Origin: Streptomyces sp. Tue6028
GTDB taxonomy: Bacteria; Actinomycetota; Actinomycetes; Streptomycetales; Streptomycetaceae
DNA length: 64,000 nt
Reading direction: 5' to 3'
Assembly: GCF_002300165.1 (NCBI RefSeq)
Contig: NZ_MLCE01000017.1
Span: forward strand, 1 to 64,000
Shown: positions 50,476-60,591 of the stretch, piece after piece
Layout: each line of letters starts with the position of its first letter
Position numbering within the stretch: position 1 is the stretch's first letter
The notes under the pieces: generated by a model
The model's database searches: none
What the model saw: the letters and a program-made list of their open reading frames with translations, nothing else
Told to the model about the DNA's origin: nothing
Position numbers and translations under genes: made by a program

Positions 50476-52047
50476 ATGGCTGGGGCCGGCCGGACCGACG
50501 CTGAGGACACCGGGGACGAGGCCGGGGGCGAGGGCATGTTCGCCACCGTCTCCGACGCGCAGCTCACCGAACTGCTGCGCGCCGACACCCCGACCGCGTA
50601 TCCGGCGCTGCGCGAACTGCGCCTGCGCCACCGGCCCGCGGTCCACGCCTACGCCCGCATGTGCACGGCGGGCGAGGCCGCCGCCCGCCAACTGACCGCG
50701 CAGGCCTTCGCGCTCGCCGCCCGCGACACCGCGCTCGGCAGCGACCCGCGCGGACCGTGGCGCCATCAACTCCTGCTCCTCGTAGGACAGGTGGCCGTCT
50801 CCTGGGCCACCGGGGAACGCGCGAGCCGCCTCGACCCCGACCTGCTCGGACGGCTCCTGCACGCCGGTCCCGACGGCCCCGTCCCGCCGATGCTCGACGC
50901 CTTCGCGTCACTGCCGACCCGCGTCCAGGGACTCGTCTGGTACGGCGTCGTCGACGAGGAACCCGACGAGCGGACCGCGACGCTCCTCGGCATCACCCCG
51001 CAGGACGCGACCTACGGGCGCGGACCGGCCTTCCAGGCCCTGCGCCAGGCCTGTCTGAAGACCCGCCTCGCCCGCTCCGGCAACCCGCGATGCCAGGACT
51101 TCCGGCGGCTGATCGAGGAGGCCGCGCACCCCGAGAGCCCCCGCTACAGCGCCGACCTGCACGCCCACATGGCGCACTGCGGACACTGCGCCGCCGCGTA
51201 CGAGGAGCTGGGCGCCCTGCGGGACACCCCGCGCGAGGCCCTGGCGGAGGGGCTGCTGCCGTGGGGAGGTGCCGCTCTCGTGGGGCGCCGCGACGGGGAG
51301 CACCGGACCGCGCCCGCCGCGCGGGACGGCTGGGCCGGACTGCCCTCGCGGCGCTTCGTGCTGGTCTCCGCCGCGCTCGGCGTCGCGGTGGCGCCGCTGC
51401 TGCTGTTCCTGCTGACGTCCGGCGGCTCGGACCCCGCGCCCACGGCCGGAACGGTCCGCACCCCCGAGGCGCCGCCCCCTGTGACGGTGACGGCGACGGT
51501 CTCCGCGTCCGCGTCGCCTTCCCCGTCCGCCACCTCCCGGCGCCCCAGCCGGCCGCCGACGCCCTCACCGACCGCGAAGCCGTCGAAGACGCCCGCGAAG
51601 ACGCCGAAGCCGTCGCCGACGCGCAGCGCCTCCCGTCCGCCGGACGGCACCTTCGCCCAGGTGGTGAACATCGGCTCCGGCCGATGCCTGGACATCCGCG
51701 ACGGCGACCTGGACCGCGGCACGGACGTGATCACGGCCCGCTGCACCTCGTCGCCCACCCAGATGTGGCGCGTCGACACCGACCGCGACGTCCTCCAGTC
51801 GTACGCCGACCCGGACTACTGCCTCGACAGCCGCGGCGACACCGACCGGGGCGTCGGCATCTGGGAGTGCGACTCGGTCTACGGCTCCCACGGCCAGAAC
51901 CTGCGCTTCACCGTGGACGGCGACGGCGTGATCCGGCCCGCCATCGCCCCGGACCACGCGGTCACCCCGGACGGCTACGGCGTCGCGCTCTTCACCGTCG
52001 GGGGAGGCGAGGACCAGCGCTGGCGCGCCGGGGCGACGGCTACGTGA
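50476..52047 (+). CDS. Sigma-70-like / zinc-finger / TM / ricin-lectin fusion protein
   Basis: 523 residues from ATG 50476. Order: about 20-90 resembles sigma region 2 ([36 protein letters not shown]); about 130-195 resembles region 4 ([28 protein letters not shown]); 215-240 is a ZAS-like zinc motif [16 protein letters not shown] (Hx3Cx2C); one TM about 300-320 ([20 protein letters not shown]); a Thr/Pro/Lys-rich stalk; and a RICIN-type beta-trefoil about 390-520 ([44 protein letters not shown]). Intracellular regulator-like part joined to an extracellular lectin: a one-piece sugar-sensing candidate. The 3' end overlaps hutI by 8 bp, tail to tail. Confidence 0.8.
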   Translation: MAGAGRTDAEDTGDEAGGEGMFATVSDAQLTELLRADTPTAYPALRELRLRHRPAVHAYARMCTAGEAAARQLTAQAFALAARDTALGSDPRGPWRHQLLLLVGQVAVSWATGERASRLDPDLLGRLLHAGPDGPVPPMLDAFASLPTRVQGLVWYGVVDEEPDERTATLLGITPQDATYGRGPAFQALRQACLKTRLARSGNPRCQDFRRLIEEAAHPESPRYSADLHAHMAHCGHCAAAYEELGALRDTPREALAEGLLPWGGAALVGRRDGEHRTAPAARDGWAGLPSRRFVLVSAALGVAVAPLLLFLLTSGGSDPAPTAGTVRTPEAPPPVTVTATVSASASPSPSATSRRPSRPPTPSPTAKPSKTPAKTPKPSPTRSASRPPDGTFAQVVNIGSGRCLDIRDGDLDRGTDVITARCTSSPTQMWRVDTDRDVLQSYADPDYCLDSRGDTDRGVGIWECDSVYGSHGQNLRFTVDGDGVIRPAIAPDHAVTPDGYGVALFTVGGGEDQRWRAGATAT

Positions 52048-53215
52048 CCGGGACGCCGCGCCGCCACACGCGCGACACGAGCGGGACGCCCGGCCGGTAG
52101 GCCAGGTGCACATGGCTCGGGGCGTCGAGCAGGGCCAGGTCGGCGAAGGCGCCCGGGGTGAGACGGCCGACGTCGTCACGGCGCAGGGCCGCCGCCCCGC
52201 CCGCCGTCGCCGACCAGAGCGCCTCGTCCGGGGTCATCCGCATGTCGCGCACGGCCAGGGCGATGCAGAAGGGCACGGACGACGTGAAGGACGACCCCGG
52301 GTTGCAGTCCGTGGACAGGGCGACGGTGACGCCCGCGTCCAGGATGCGGCGGGCGTCGGGCCATTCGGCGCGGGTGGAGAACTCGGCGCCGGGCAGCAGC
52401 GTGGCCACGGTCCGGCTGTTGGCCAGGGCGTCCACGTCGGCGTCCGTCAGATGCGTGCAGTGGTCCGCGCTCGCCGCGTCCAGTTCCACGGCGAGCTGGA
52501 CGCCGGGGCCGTAGGAGAGCTGGTTGGCGTGGACGCGCGGGTGCAGGCCCTTCGCCTTGCCCGCCGTGAGGATCGCGCGCGCCTGGTCGCCGTCGAAGGC
52601 GCCCTTCTCGCAGAACACGTCGACCCACCGGGCGTACGGGGCGCAGGCGTCGAGCATCTCGCCGGTGACCAGGGCCACGTACCCGGCCGGATCGTCCGCG
52701 TGGTCCGGCGGGACGATGTGGGCGCCGAGATAGGTGACCTCGTCGGTGTGCGCCGCCGCGATGCGCAGGGCCCGCGCCTCGTCCTCGACGGTCAGGCCGT
52801 AGCCCGACTTCGTCTCGAACGTGGTCGTGCCCTGGCGCAGGGCCTCGGCCAGGTAGTGCGTGAGGTTGCGCTCCAGGGCCGCGTCGTCCGCGGCGCGGGT
52901 CGCGGCGACGGTGGTGCGGATGCCGCCCGCCGTGTAACCGCGGCCCGACATACGGGCGTTGAACTCCTCGGTGCGGTCGCCCGCGAAGACGAGGTGCGAG
53001 TGGGAGTCGACGAAGCCGGGGATCACGGCCCGGCCCCCGGCGTCGACCCGGTCGTCGGCGGCGGGTGCCTTGTCCGACGCACCGGTCCACGCGATGCGGT
53101 CGCCGTCGATGACGACGGCCGCGTCCCGGATCAGGCCCAGGGGCGACCCGTCACCGAGGGAGGGGTCGTTGGTGACCAGGCTTGCGATGTTCGTGATGAC
53201 GGTGGTGCTGCTCAT
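52040..53215 (-). CDS. hutI: Imidazolonepropionase HutI
   Basis: 391 residues from ATG 53215 (GAGG ribosome site). Third step of histidine breakdown: 4-imidazolone-5-propanoate to N-formimino-L-glutamate. Amidohydrolase motifs: [17 protein letters not shown] (HxH metal site and substrate Arg), [52 protein letters not shown], and [15 protein letters not shown]. It is the last gene of hutU-M20-hutF-hutI, 35 bp after hutF. Its 3' end overlaps the ricin-fusion gene by 8 bp. Confidence 0.95.
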   Translation of the reverse strand: MSSTTVITNIASLVTNDPSLGDGSPLGLIRDAAVVIDGDRIAWTGASDKAPAADDRVDAGGRAVIPGFVDSHSHLVFAGDRTEEFNARMSGRGYTAGGIRTTVAATRAADDAALERNLTHYLAEALRQGTTTFETKSGYGLTVEDEARALRIAAAHTDEVTYLGAHIVPPDHADDPAGYVALVTGEMLDACAPYARWVDVFCEKGAFDGDQARAILTAGKAKGLHPRVHANQLSYGPGVQLAVELDAASADHCTHLTDADVDALANSRTVATLLPGAEFSTRAEWPDARRILDAGVTVALSTDCNPGSSFTSSVPFCIALAVRDMRMTPDEALWSATAGGAAALRRDDVGRLTPGAFADLALLDAPSHVHLAYRPGVPLVSRVWRRGVPVT

Positions 53216-53250
53216 GGCGTCCTCAGGGGTGGCGGGACTGCGGGTGGGCA

Positions 53251-54585
53251 TCAGGCGCGCAGGGCTTCGACGGCGTCCGCGAGCGCGGTCGGCACGTCCG
53301 GCACGAGCGTGTGCACCCCGTCCCGTACGACGTGCCGGCCGGCCACGACCGTATGGCGTACGTCGGCCCCCGTCGCGGCGAACACGGCCGTCTCGGCGCC
53401 GAGGCGCGGCAGGGGTCCCGCCGTTCTGACCGTGTCGAGGGCGATCGTGGTGAAGTCGGCGGGCGCGCCCGCTTCGAGGATGCCGGCGTCGTCCCAGCCG
53501 AGGGCCGCGTGGCCGTCGGCGGAGGCGGCGCGCAGCAGGGCGGCCGCCGTCCAGTGACCGCGGGTCCGGGTGCGCAGGCGCTCGTTCAGCTCCATCGCGC
53601 GGGCCTCTTCGAGCAGGTCGATGACGGCGTGGCTGTCGGAGCCCAGGGACAAGGGCGAGCCGGCCCGCTGGAGGGCGACGGCCGGCCCGATGCCGTCCGC
53701 CAGGTCGCGTTCGGTGGTCGGGCACATGCAGGTGCCGGTGCCCGAACCGCCGATCAGGACGATGTCCTCGTCCGTGAGGTGCGTGTTGTGGACGCCGGTC
53801 GTGCGCGGCCCGAGGACTCCGTGGTCGGCCAGGAGCCGTGTGGGCGTGCAGCCGTGCGCTTCCCGGCAGGCCTCGTTCTCCGCCGTCTGCTCGGACAGGT
53901 GGGCGTGCAGCGGGGCCCGCCGTTCCTCGGCCCAGCGCGCCACGGTCGACAGCTGGTCCGCGGGCACGGCCCGTACGGAGTGGACGGCGGCACCGATCCG
54001 TGCGTGCTCCCGGTCCTTGAGCAGCGAGGCGCGCTGCGCCCAGGCGTCGGCCGTGCCGTCCGAGAAGCGCCGCTGGTGCGCGTTGGGCGGCTGTCCGAAG
54101 CCGGAGGAGAGGTAGGCCGTGTCGAGGAGGGTGATGCGGATCCCGGCCTCCCGCGCGGCCTCGATCAGCGCTTCGCCCATCGCGTTCGGGTCGGCGTACG
54201 GGGCGCCGCCGGGGGCGTGGTGCACGTAGTGGAACTCGCCGACCGCGGTGACGCCCGCGAGCGCCATCTCCGCGTACACCGCGCGGGCGAGGGCGCGGTA
54301 GGTGTCCGGGGTCAGCCGGTCGGCGAAGGAGTACATGACCTCGCGCCAGGTCCAGAAGGTCCCGGAGCCGACCTGGACGGTGCCGCGCAGGGCCCGGTGG
54401 AAGGCGTGCGAGTGGGCGTTGGCGAGTCCCGGGAGGGTGAGTCCGCGCAGGATCTCGGCGCCCGGCGGCGGGGTCTCGGCTCCGGTGCGGACCGCGGTGA
54501 TGCGGCCGTCCCGTACGTCCAGGGCGACGCCCGGCTCGACGTGGGTGTCGAGCCAGGCGTGTTCCAGCCAGTACGTCTGCGTCAC
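53251..54585 (-). CDS. hutF: Formimidoylglutamate deiminase HutF
   Basis: 444 residues from GTG 54585. Amidohydrolase-superfamily enzyme converting N-formimino-L-glutamate to N-formyl-L-glutamate and ammonia. Motifs: [18 protein letters not shown] (HxH), [88 protein letters not shown]. The GTGA start overlaps the upstream M20 gene stop. It identifies this as the two-step (HutF) branch of histidine degradation, so a deformylase is needed next. Confidence 0.95.
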   Translation of the reverse strand: MTQTYWLEHAWLDTHVEPGVALDVRDGRITAVRTGAETPPPGAEILRGLTLPGLANAHSHAFHRALRGTVQVGSGTFWTWREVMYSFADRLTPDTYRALARAVYAEMALAGVTAVGEFHYVHHAPGGAPYADPNAMGEALIEAAREAGIRITLLDTAYLSSGFGQPPNAHQRRFSDGTADAWAQRASLLKDREHARIGAAVHSVRAVPADQLSTVARWAEERRAPLHAHLSEQTAENEACREAHGCTPTRLLADHGVLGPRTTGVHNTHLTDEDIVLIGGSGTGTCMCPTTERDLADGIGPAVALQRAGSPLSLGSDSHAVIDLLEEARAMELNERLRTRTRGHWTAAALLRAASADGHAALGWDDAGILEAGAPADFTTIALDTVRTAGPLPRLGAETAVFAATGADVRHTVVAGRHVVRDGVHTLVPDVPTALADAVEALRA

Positions 54586-55799
54586 CTGCAGGCCAGCCCT
54601 TCGAGTACGTCGGCGAGTGCGGTCACCCCGGCCACGCAGTCGTCCTCGGCGGCGTGCTCGGCCGGGGAGTGCGAGACGCCCGTGGGGTTGCGTACGAACA
54701 GCATGGCGGTCGGCACGGTGCCGGAGAGGATTCCGGCGTCGTGTCCGGCACCCGTACCCAGAACGGGGACGGTGAGGTCCGCCTCCTTGCCCAGGATGCG
54801 CGCGAGTTCGTCGCGCAGCGCGTGCTCGAACTCCACGACGGGGGTGAACGACTCGCGGACGACGTCGAGTTCGATGCCGTGCGCCTCGGCGTACTCGCGG
54901 GCCGCCTTCTCGACGCCGGTGACGACGGTGTCGAGGGTCGGCTGGTCGGCGGCGCGGGAGTCGAGCCAGCCGCGGACGAGGGAGGGGATCGCGTTCACGC
55001 CGTTCGGCTCGACGGAGATCTTCCCGAAGGTGGCGACGGCACCGGCGAGTTCCGCCTCGCGCCTGGCGGCGAGCACGGTCTCGGCGTAGGACAGCATCGG
55101 ATCACGGCGGTCCACGAGCCGGGTCGTGCCCGCGTGGTTGGCCTCGCCGCGGAAGTCGAACCGCCACCGCCCGTGCGGCCAGATGGCGCTGGCGATGCCG
55201 ACCCGGTCGCCGCTCAGGTCGAGGGCGCGGCCCTGTTCGACGTGCAGCTCGACGAAGGCGCCGATCCGGGCGAGCCGCTCGGGGTCGGGCCCGATCGTGG
55301 CGGGGTCGTACCCGGCCCGTTCCATGGCCTGCGGCAGGGTCACGCCGTCCGCGTCGGTGAGCCGGTGGGCCTGTTCGACGGTCAGCTGTCCGGCCGCGAG
55401 CCGGGAGCCGACGCAGGCGAGCCCGAACCGGGCGCCCTCCTCGTCGCCGAAGTTGACGATGGCCACGGGCTTGGTGAACCGGACGCCCCTCGCGCGGAGT
55501 TCGTCGAGCGCGGCGAAGGAGGACACGACACCGAGGGGCCCGTCGAAGGCGCCTCCATCGGGGACCGAGTCCAGGTGCGATCCGGTGACCACGGCGTCCT
55601 GCCCGGCGGGGTCGCCGAGCCAGGCCCACTGGTTGCCGTTCCGGTCGAGCTCGTAGGTCAGGCCGCGGGTCTCGGCCTGGTCCTTGAACCAGGCCCTGCA
55701 GTCGGCGTCGGCACCGGTCCAGGCGAACCGGCGGTATCCGCCGGAGGCGGAGCTGCGGCCGACCGGCAGCAGCTCCGCCCACATGCTCCGGAAGCTCAC
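54582..55799 (-). CDS. M20 amidohydrolase (allantoate/N-carbamoyl-amino-acid hydrolase type), probable deformylase of the hut operon
   Basis: 405 residues from GTG 55799. Di-zinc M20 fold: [21 protein letters not shown] (His and bridging Asp), [20 protein letters not shown] (Glu-Glu), [14 protein letters not shown] (His), the dimerisation/lid region [19 protein letters not shown], and [20 protein letters not shown] near the end. Annotated by similarity as allantoate amidohydrolase or carbamoylase, but it is locked by overlaps between hutU (GTGA at 55796-55799) and hutF (54582-54585) and no HutG is present. I infer it hydrolyses N-formyl-L-glutamate to glutamate and formate. Confidence 0.88.
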   Translation of the reverse strand: MSFRSMWAELLPVGRSSASGGYRRFAWTGADADCRAWFKDQAETRGLTYELDRNGNQWAWLGDPAGQDAVVTGSHLDSVPDGGAFDGPLGVVSSFAALDELRARGVRFTKPVAIVNFGDEEGARFGLACVGSRLAAGQLTVEQAHRLTDADGVTLPQAMERAGYDPATIGPDPERLARIGAFVELHVEQGRALDLSGDRVGIASAIWPHGRWRFDFRGEANHAGTTRLVDRRDPMLSYAETVLAARREAELAGAVATFGKISVEPNGVNAIPSLVRGWLDSRAADQPTLDTVVTGVEKAAREYAEAHGIELDVVRESFTPVVEFEHALRDELARILGKEADLTVPVLGTGAGHDAGILSGTVPTAMLFVRNPTGVSHSPAEHAAEDDCVAGVTALADVLEGLACR

Positions 55800-57460
55800 G
55801 CCTCGCCGCCCTCACGCATCGGCACGCGCACGCCGCGCTCGTCGGCGACCGACTCGGCGATGTCGTAACCGGCGTCGACGTGACGGATGACGCCCATGCC
55901 GGGGTCGTTCGTCAGGACCCGGCGGATCTTCTCGCCGGCCAGCTTCGTGCCGTCGGCGACGGAGACCTGGCCCGCGTGGATGGACCGGCCCATGCCGACG
56001 CCGCCGCCGTGGTGGAGGGAGACCCAGGAGGCGCCGGAGGCGACGTTCACCATGGCGTTCAGCAGCGGCCAGTCGGCGATCGCGTCCGAGCCGTCGAGCA
56101 TGGCCTCCGTCTCGCGGTACGGGGAGGCGACGGAACCGCAGTCGAGGTGGTCCCGGCCGATGGCCAGCGGTGCCTGGAGCTCGCCGCTCGCGACCATGTC
56201 GTTGAACCGCTCGCCGGCCTTGTCGCGCTCGCCGTAGCCGAGCCAGCAGATGCGGGCGGGCAGGCCCTGGAAGTGGACGCGCTCGCCGGCCATCTTGATC
56301 CAGCGGTGCAGGGACTCGTTCTCCGGGAAGAGGTCGAGGATCGCCTTGTCGGTCTTGGCGATGTCGGAGGCCTCGCCGGACAGGGCCGCCCAGCGGAAGG
56401 GGCCCTTGCCCTCGCAGAACAGGGGGCGGATGTAGGCGGGGACGAAGCCGGGGAAGGCGAACGCCCGGTCGTACCCGGCGAGCTGGGCCTCGCCGCGGAT
56501 CGAGTTGCCGTAGTCGAAGACCTCCGCGCCGGCGTCCATGAAGCCGACCATCGCCTCGACGTGCTTGGCCATCGACTCGCGGGCGCGGGCGGTGAAGCCG
56601 GCCGGGTCCTTGGCGGCCGCGTCGGCCATGTCGTCGAAGTCGACGCCGACGGGGAGGTAGGCGAGCGGGTCGTGGGCCGAGGTCTGGTCGGTCACGATGT
56701 CGATGGGGGCGCCCTCGGCGAGCATGCGGGGCAGCAGCTCCGCCGCGTTGCCGAGCAGGCCGATGGAGAGCGGCTTGCGCTGGTCGCGGGCCTCGGTGGC
56801 CAGCTGGAGGGCGTGCTCCAGGGAGTCGGCCTTCACGTCGAGGTAGCGGTGTTCGATGCGGCGCTCGATCGCGCGGGGGTCGACGTCGATGCAGATCGCG
56901 ACGCCGTCGTTCATCGTCACGGCCAGCGGCTGGGCGCCGCCCATGCCGCCGAGGCCGGCGGTCAGGGTGATGGTGCCCGCGAGCGTGCCGTTGAACTTCT
57001 TCGCGGCGACGGCGGCGAAGGTCTCGTAGGTGCCCTGGAGGATGCCCTGGGTGCCGATGTAGATCCAGGAGCCGGCCGTCATCTGGCCGTACATGGTGAG
57101 GCCGAGGGCCTCCAGGCGCCGGAACTCCTCCCAGTTGGCCCAGTCGCCCACCAGGTTGGAGTTGGCGATGAGGACGCGCGGGGCCCACTCGTGGGTCTGC
57201 ATGACGCCGACGGGACGGCCGGACTGGACGAGCATCGTCTCGTCCTGCTTCAGGGTCTGCAGCGTGCGGACCATGGCGTCGAAGGAGCGCCAGTCACGGG
57301 CGGCCTTGCCGGTGCCGCCGTAGACGACGAGCTTGTCGGGGTGCTCGGCGACCTCGGGGTCGAGGTTGTTCTGCAGCATCCGCAGGGCGGCTTCCTGCTG
57401 CCATCCCAGGGCGCTCAGTTCCGTACCGCGCGGCGCTCGGACGGGGCGGGGTCCTGACAT
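55796..57460 (-). CDS. hutU: Urocanate hydratase HutU
   Basis: 554 residues, full length. Converts urocanate to imidazolone propionate using tightly bound NAD+ as an electrophile. Motifs: [122 protein letters not shown] 57460 has AGGAGG 7 nt upstream. First gene of the hut operon, with a recognisable promoter and inverted repeat upstream (57521-57556). Confidence 0.97.
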   Translation of the reverse strand: MSGPRPVRAPRGTELSALGWQQEAALRMLQNNLDPEVAEHPDKLVVYGGTGKAARDWRSFDAMVRTLQTLKQDETMLVQSGRPVGVMQTHEWAPRVLIANSNLVGDWANWEEFRRLEALGLTMYGQMTAGSWIYIGTQGILQGTYETFAAVAAKKFNGTLAGTITLTAGLGGMGGAQPLAVTMNDGVAICIDVDPRAIERRIEHRYLDVKADSLEHALQLATEARDQRKPLSIGLLGNAAELLPRMLAEGAPIDIVTDQTSAHDPLAYLPVGVDFDDMADAAAKDPAGFTARARESMAKHVEAMVGFMDAGAEVFDYGNSIRGEAQLAGYDRAFAFPGFVPAYIRPLFCEGKGPFRWAALSGEASDIAKTDKAILDLFPENESLHRWIKMAGERVHFQGLPARICWLGYGERDKAGERFNDMVASGELQAPLAIGRDHLDCGSVASPYRETEAMLDGSDAIADWPLLNAMVNVASGASWVSLHHGGGVGMGRSIHAGQVSVADGTKLAGEKIRRVLTNDPGMGVIRHVDAGYDIAESVADERGVRVPMREGGEA

Positions 57461-57520
57461 GGGCTGCCTCCTGTGCGGACGGGTCCGGTGTCCGGACTGT
57501 TCAGCGACTGTTGCTATGGA

Positions 57521-57556
57521 TATTCACATCCTGACTTCTTGAATAGAGCTAGTCAA
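57521..57556 (-). promoter_or_regulatory. hutU promoter with overlapping operator-like inverted repeat
   Basis: On the minus strand: TTGACT (57556-57551), exactly 17 bp, then CAGGAT (57533-57528), a good housekeeping-type promoter in an AT-rich patch. TATTCA (57521-57526) and TGAATA (57540-57545) form an inverted repeat with 13-bp spacing that overlaps the -10 and spacer, the expected place for a repressor of histidine utilisation. Confidence 0.6.
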
Positions 57557-57605
57557 TAGCGGCGTGCGCCAGCGCCGCCGAGCCGGGGATGTTTGGCTGG
57601 GATGT

Positions 57606-59129
57606 ATGGGTGCAGACAGGGACAGGACGGGGGATCCGGTGGAGCACGCGGAGGGCGGGAACGGGACGGACCGGCGTGGCGCGCACGGGGCCGCTCCCGG
57701 CGGCGGTGGGACAGGCGCCCCGGGCGCGGGCGGACCCGTCCCGCCGCGGGCCCCGGCGGGGCGCGGCGGGACGGGCGGGAGCGGCTCGCCCGAAGGGGAC
57801 GCCGACCGGGTCGCGCGGCGTGACGAGGCGGTACGGGCCGCGGTCGAGCAGGGCCTGACCGGGCCGGGAACGCCCGTCGTCGCGCTCCTCGACGTGCACG
57901 GCATCAGGGCGTCGGCGGCGGACCTGCGGGCCGCCTTCGCGGCGGTGACCGCCCCCGGCACGCCGGTGCTGCACGCCTTCGCGGTGAAGGCGACCCCGCT
58001 CGTCCCCGTCCTGCGGCTGCTGTACGAGGAGGGCATCGGCGCGGAGGTGGCGAGCCCGGGGGAGCTCGCGCTGGCGCGCGCGGCCGGAGTGCCCCCCGCG
58101 CGCACCGTCCTCGACTCCCCCGCCAAGACGAAGGCCGAGCTGCGCGAGGCGCTGGCGCTGGGGATCGCGGTCAACGCGGACAATGCGCAGGAGCTGGACC
58201 GACTGGACGCGGCCGTCCGGTCCGCGCCCACCCGCGCTCCCCTCGGAATCCGGGTGAACCCGCAGGTCGGCGGGGGTTCCATCGAGGCGCTGTCCACCGC
58301 CACGGCGACCTCCAAGTTCGGGGTCGCACTGCGCGACGAGGGCGCGCGCCAGTGGCTCGTCGAGGCGTTCGCAGGCCGTCCGTGGCTGACCCGGCTGCAC
58401 CTGCACTCCGGGTCACAGGGCGTCCCGCTGTCCCTGATGGCGCAGGGGGTGGCGGAGGTGTACGCACTGGCCGAGGAGATCAACCGGCACGTCGGGCGGC
58501 GGCAGGTCGACACGATCGACATCGGCGGCGGGCTGCCGGTCAACTTCGGTTCCGACGCGACGACACCGACGTACGCGCAGTACGCGCGGCTGCTGTCGGA
58601 GGCGGTGCCGGGGCTGTTCGACGGACGGTACGGCCTGGTCACCGAGTTCGGGCGGTCGCTGCTCGCCAAGCACGGGACGGTGCTCGCACGGGTCGAGTAC
58701 GCGAAGTCCGCCGGAGGGCGGAAGGTCGCGGTCACGCACGCCGGGGTCCAGGTGGCGGCCCGCACGGTGTACGCGCCGGCGTCGTGGCCGCTGCGGATCG
58801 CCGCGTACGACGCGAAGGGCCGGCCCAAGACGGGCCCGGACGTCGTCCAGGACGTCGCGGGCCCCGCCTGCTTCGCCGGCGACCTGCTCGCCGAGGGGCG
58901 CGCGCTGCCGCTGCTCGAACAGGGCGACCACGCGGCCGCGCTGGACACGGGGGCGTACTACTTCGCCCACCACTACGCGTACAACTCCCTGGCCCGTCCA
59001 GGGATCTTCGGGTTCGCCCGGGACGCGGGGGGCGGGGTGCGCTTCGCGGTCGTCCGCGAGCCGCAGACCGTCGACGAGATCGTCGCGGAGTCCGGCGGGG
59101 CGCAGCGGTCCGCCCTCACGGGACTCTAG
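57606..59129 (+). CDS. PLP-dependent decarboxylase of the diaminopimelate/ornithine (fold III) family
   Basis: Up to 507 residues. Start uncertain: ATG 57606 or GTG 57639 (GGGGGA upstream); the first 70 or so residues are Gly/Pro-rich and likely disordered. Then an alanine-racemase-like barrel: HAFAVKATPLVPVLRLLYEEG with the PLP Lys in VKAT, GAEVASPGELALARAAGV, LHLHSGSQGVPLSLMAQGV, IDIGGGLPVNFG, VTEFGRSLLAKHGT, and a C-terminal CFAGDLLAEG with DTGAYYFAHHYAYNSLARP. Probably not the main LysA; it acts on an unknown amino acid. Divergent from hutU. Confidence 0.82.
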   Translation: MGADRDRTGDPVEHAEGGNGTDRRGAHGAAPGGGGTGAPGAGGPVPPRAPAGRGGTGGSGSPEGDADRVARRDEAVRAAVEQGLTGPGTPVVALLDVHGIRASAADLRAAFAAVTAPGTPVLHAFAVKATPLVPVLRLLYEEGIGAEVASPGELALARAAGVPPARTVLDSPAKTKAELREALALGIAVNADNAQELDRLDAAVRSAPTRAPLGIRVNPQVGGGSIEALSTATATSKFGVALRDEGARQWLVEAFAGRPWLTRLHLHSGSQGVPLSLMAQGVAEVYALAEEINRHVGRRQVDTIDIGGGLPVNFGSDATTPTYAQYARLLSEAVPGLFDGRYGLVTEFGRSLLAKHGTVLARVEYAKSAGGRKVAVTHAGVQVAARTVYAPASWPLRIAAYDAKGRPKTGPDVVQDVAGPACFAGDLLAEGRALPLLEQGDHAAALDTGAYYFAHHYAYNSLARPGIFGFARDAGGGVRFAVVREPQTVDEIVAESGGAQRSALTGL

Positions 59130-59355
59130 GAGTGCCGTCGGGGGCGCTCACGGGAACGCACGCCGCCCCGCACTCCTGGGCGCCCCCGGCCACCCCTGCG
59201 CGACGACACTTACCGGCCACAGAATGTGGTCAGTTGACCCACCTTAGTCACCGCGGGCATGTTCCACAGGAAAATGCCGGATCCCTCACCCGTCACGCAC
59301 ACGTTGCGTAACTTCGGCGTCACTCGGCCGAACCCTTGGCGGGAGGGGAGAGACG
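59130..59355 (+). promoter_or_regulatory. Upstream region of the Roadblock cluster
   Basis: 226 bp without a gene. TTGACC (59234-59239), 17 bp, then GCATGT (59257-59262) may be a promoter; a strong ribosome site GGGAGGGGAG (59341-59350) precedes GTG 59356. Confidence 0.4.
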
Positions 59356-59754
59356 GTGCCCGGAATCGACGAGTGCCTACTGGAAGCCATGACACTGCCC
59401 GGTGCGCGGGGTGCAGCGGTGGTCGACTGGACCAGCGGCCTGGCCCTGGGCACCGTGGGGGACGCGCCGGGCGGTGACCACGAGACGACGGCGGCGGAGG
59501 CCGCCGAACTCGCCCGGCTCGCCGCGGAACACAGCGCCTTCGCCCCATCGGACGGCTCCGACTGGTCGGAGCAGGAGACACCGGTCGAGGACCTGATCAT
59601 CAGCAACCGCGACAGCTACCACCTGCTGCGGTTCGTACGGACGACCTTCGACAGCAGCGTGTTCCTGCACCTGTGGCTGGCCCGCTCCGACGGGAATCTC
59701 GCGCTGGCCCGGATACGGCTCGGCGAGATGGCCGGACGGCTGGTGCTGGGATGA
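59356..59754 (+). CDS. Roadblock/LC7-like small protein (A)
   Basis: 132 residues from GTG 59356. The region PGARGAAVVDWTSGLALGTV and the later strands DLIISNRDSYHLLRFV, VFLHLWLARSDGNLALARI match a Roadblock/LC7 fold, and the first motif is nearly the same as in the third Roadblock gene (GATGAALVDYTSGMALGTI). Such proteins usually partner with small GTPases. First gene of a four-gene cluster; its stop overlaps the next start (ATGA at 59751-59754). Function unknown. Confidence 0.72.
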   Translation: MPGIDECLLEAMTLPGARGAAVVDWTSGLALGTVGDAPGGDHETTAAEAAELARLAAEHSAFAPSDGSDWSEQETPVEDLIISNRDSYHLLRFVRTTFDSSVFLHLWLARSDGNLALARIRLGEMAGRLVLG

Positions 59755-60569
59755 CGACGGTCAGAACACCTCCGCCGCCCCGCCTCCCCGTGCGGGACAG
59801 GGCGGCGGGCACCAGCGCCAACGGCGGCGTCTCGCCGATGCTCAGCCGCCTCGCCGACGAACGGGCCACCGGCGTCCTCATCCGCGAGCACGGCACCCTC
59901 TACCTCGCCGACGGTCAGGTGGTGCACGCCGAGAGCCCCTCCACCCCAGGGCTCGACGTACTGCTGGCCGCCCGCGGAGTGCTGGACGCCGAGGCGTGGC
60001 GGGAGGCCGTCGCTGCGGCCGGCGCCCGCCGCCGGGTCGGCCGGTTCCTCGTCGACCACGGCCGGATCGCCGAGGGCGCGCTGGAGCTGTGCCACCTCGG
60101 CGCGCTGTACGACGCGGCGTACTTCGTGCTCGGCCCGAGCGGCTCCCCGACCCGTTTCCGCTACGGGGCCGCGCACTGGCTGGGCCCCGTCCACCCCGTG
60201 CCCGTGGCCGCGCTGGAGCGCGAGACGGTGCGCCGCCGCGAACTGCTGCACCGCATCTGGCCCGACCCGGCGACGGACACCGCTCCGCTGCTGCGCTCCG
60301 GGCTGCCCGCCGGGCCGTCCGTGCCGCTGCGCCAGGAAGCCGTACTCGGCCGGGTCGACGGCGTACGGACCGCGGCCGACGTCTCCGTCGCGCTCGGGCG
60401 GCCGGCCTTCCACACCCTGGTCGACCTGCGCCGGCTGGCCGCCGCCGGACTGGTGGGGGCCGTACCCGCACCGCAGCCGCCTCCCCTGCCCGGCGTGCTC
60501 ACCCAGCCCTCCGCCGATCCCGACGTCGCGCTGCTGCGGCGACTCCGAGACGCGCTGGAGGCCCTGTGA
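59751..60569 (+). CDS. DUF4388-like protein with C-terminal winged-helix-like region
   Basis: 272 residues from ATG 59751, coupled to the Roadblock A gene by a 4-nt overlap. Residues about 28-130 (MLSRLADERATGVLIREHG, LYLADGQVVHAESPSTPG, VLLAARGVLDAEAW) resemble DUF4388/PATAN effector domains found beside Roadblock and MglA-type GTPases in other bacteria. Residues about 200-255 (LGRVDGVRTAADVSVALGRP, LVDLRRLAAAGLV) look like a winged helix. No membrane segment. It could link a Roadblock signal to DNA or protein targets (inference). Confidence 0.65.
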   Translation: MTTVRTPPPPRLPVRDRAAGTSANGGVSPMLSRLADERATGVLIREHGTLYLADGQVVHAESPSTPGLDVLLAARGVLDAEAWREAVAAAGARRRVGRFLVDHGRIAEGALELCHLGALYDAAYFVLGPSGSPTRFRYGAAHWLGPVHPVPVAALERETVRRRELLHRIWPDPATDTAPLLRSGLPAGPSVPLRQEAVLGRVDGVRTAADVSVALGRPAFHTLVDLRRLAAAGLVGAVPAPQPPPLPGVLTQPSADPDVALLRRLRDALEAL

Positions 60570-60591
60570 GTCCCAACCCGGGGGAGGCCTT

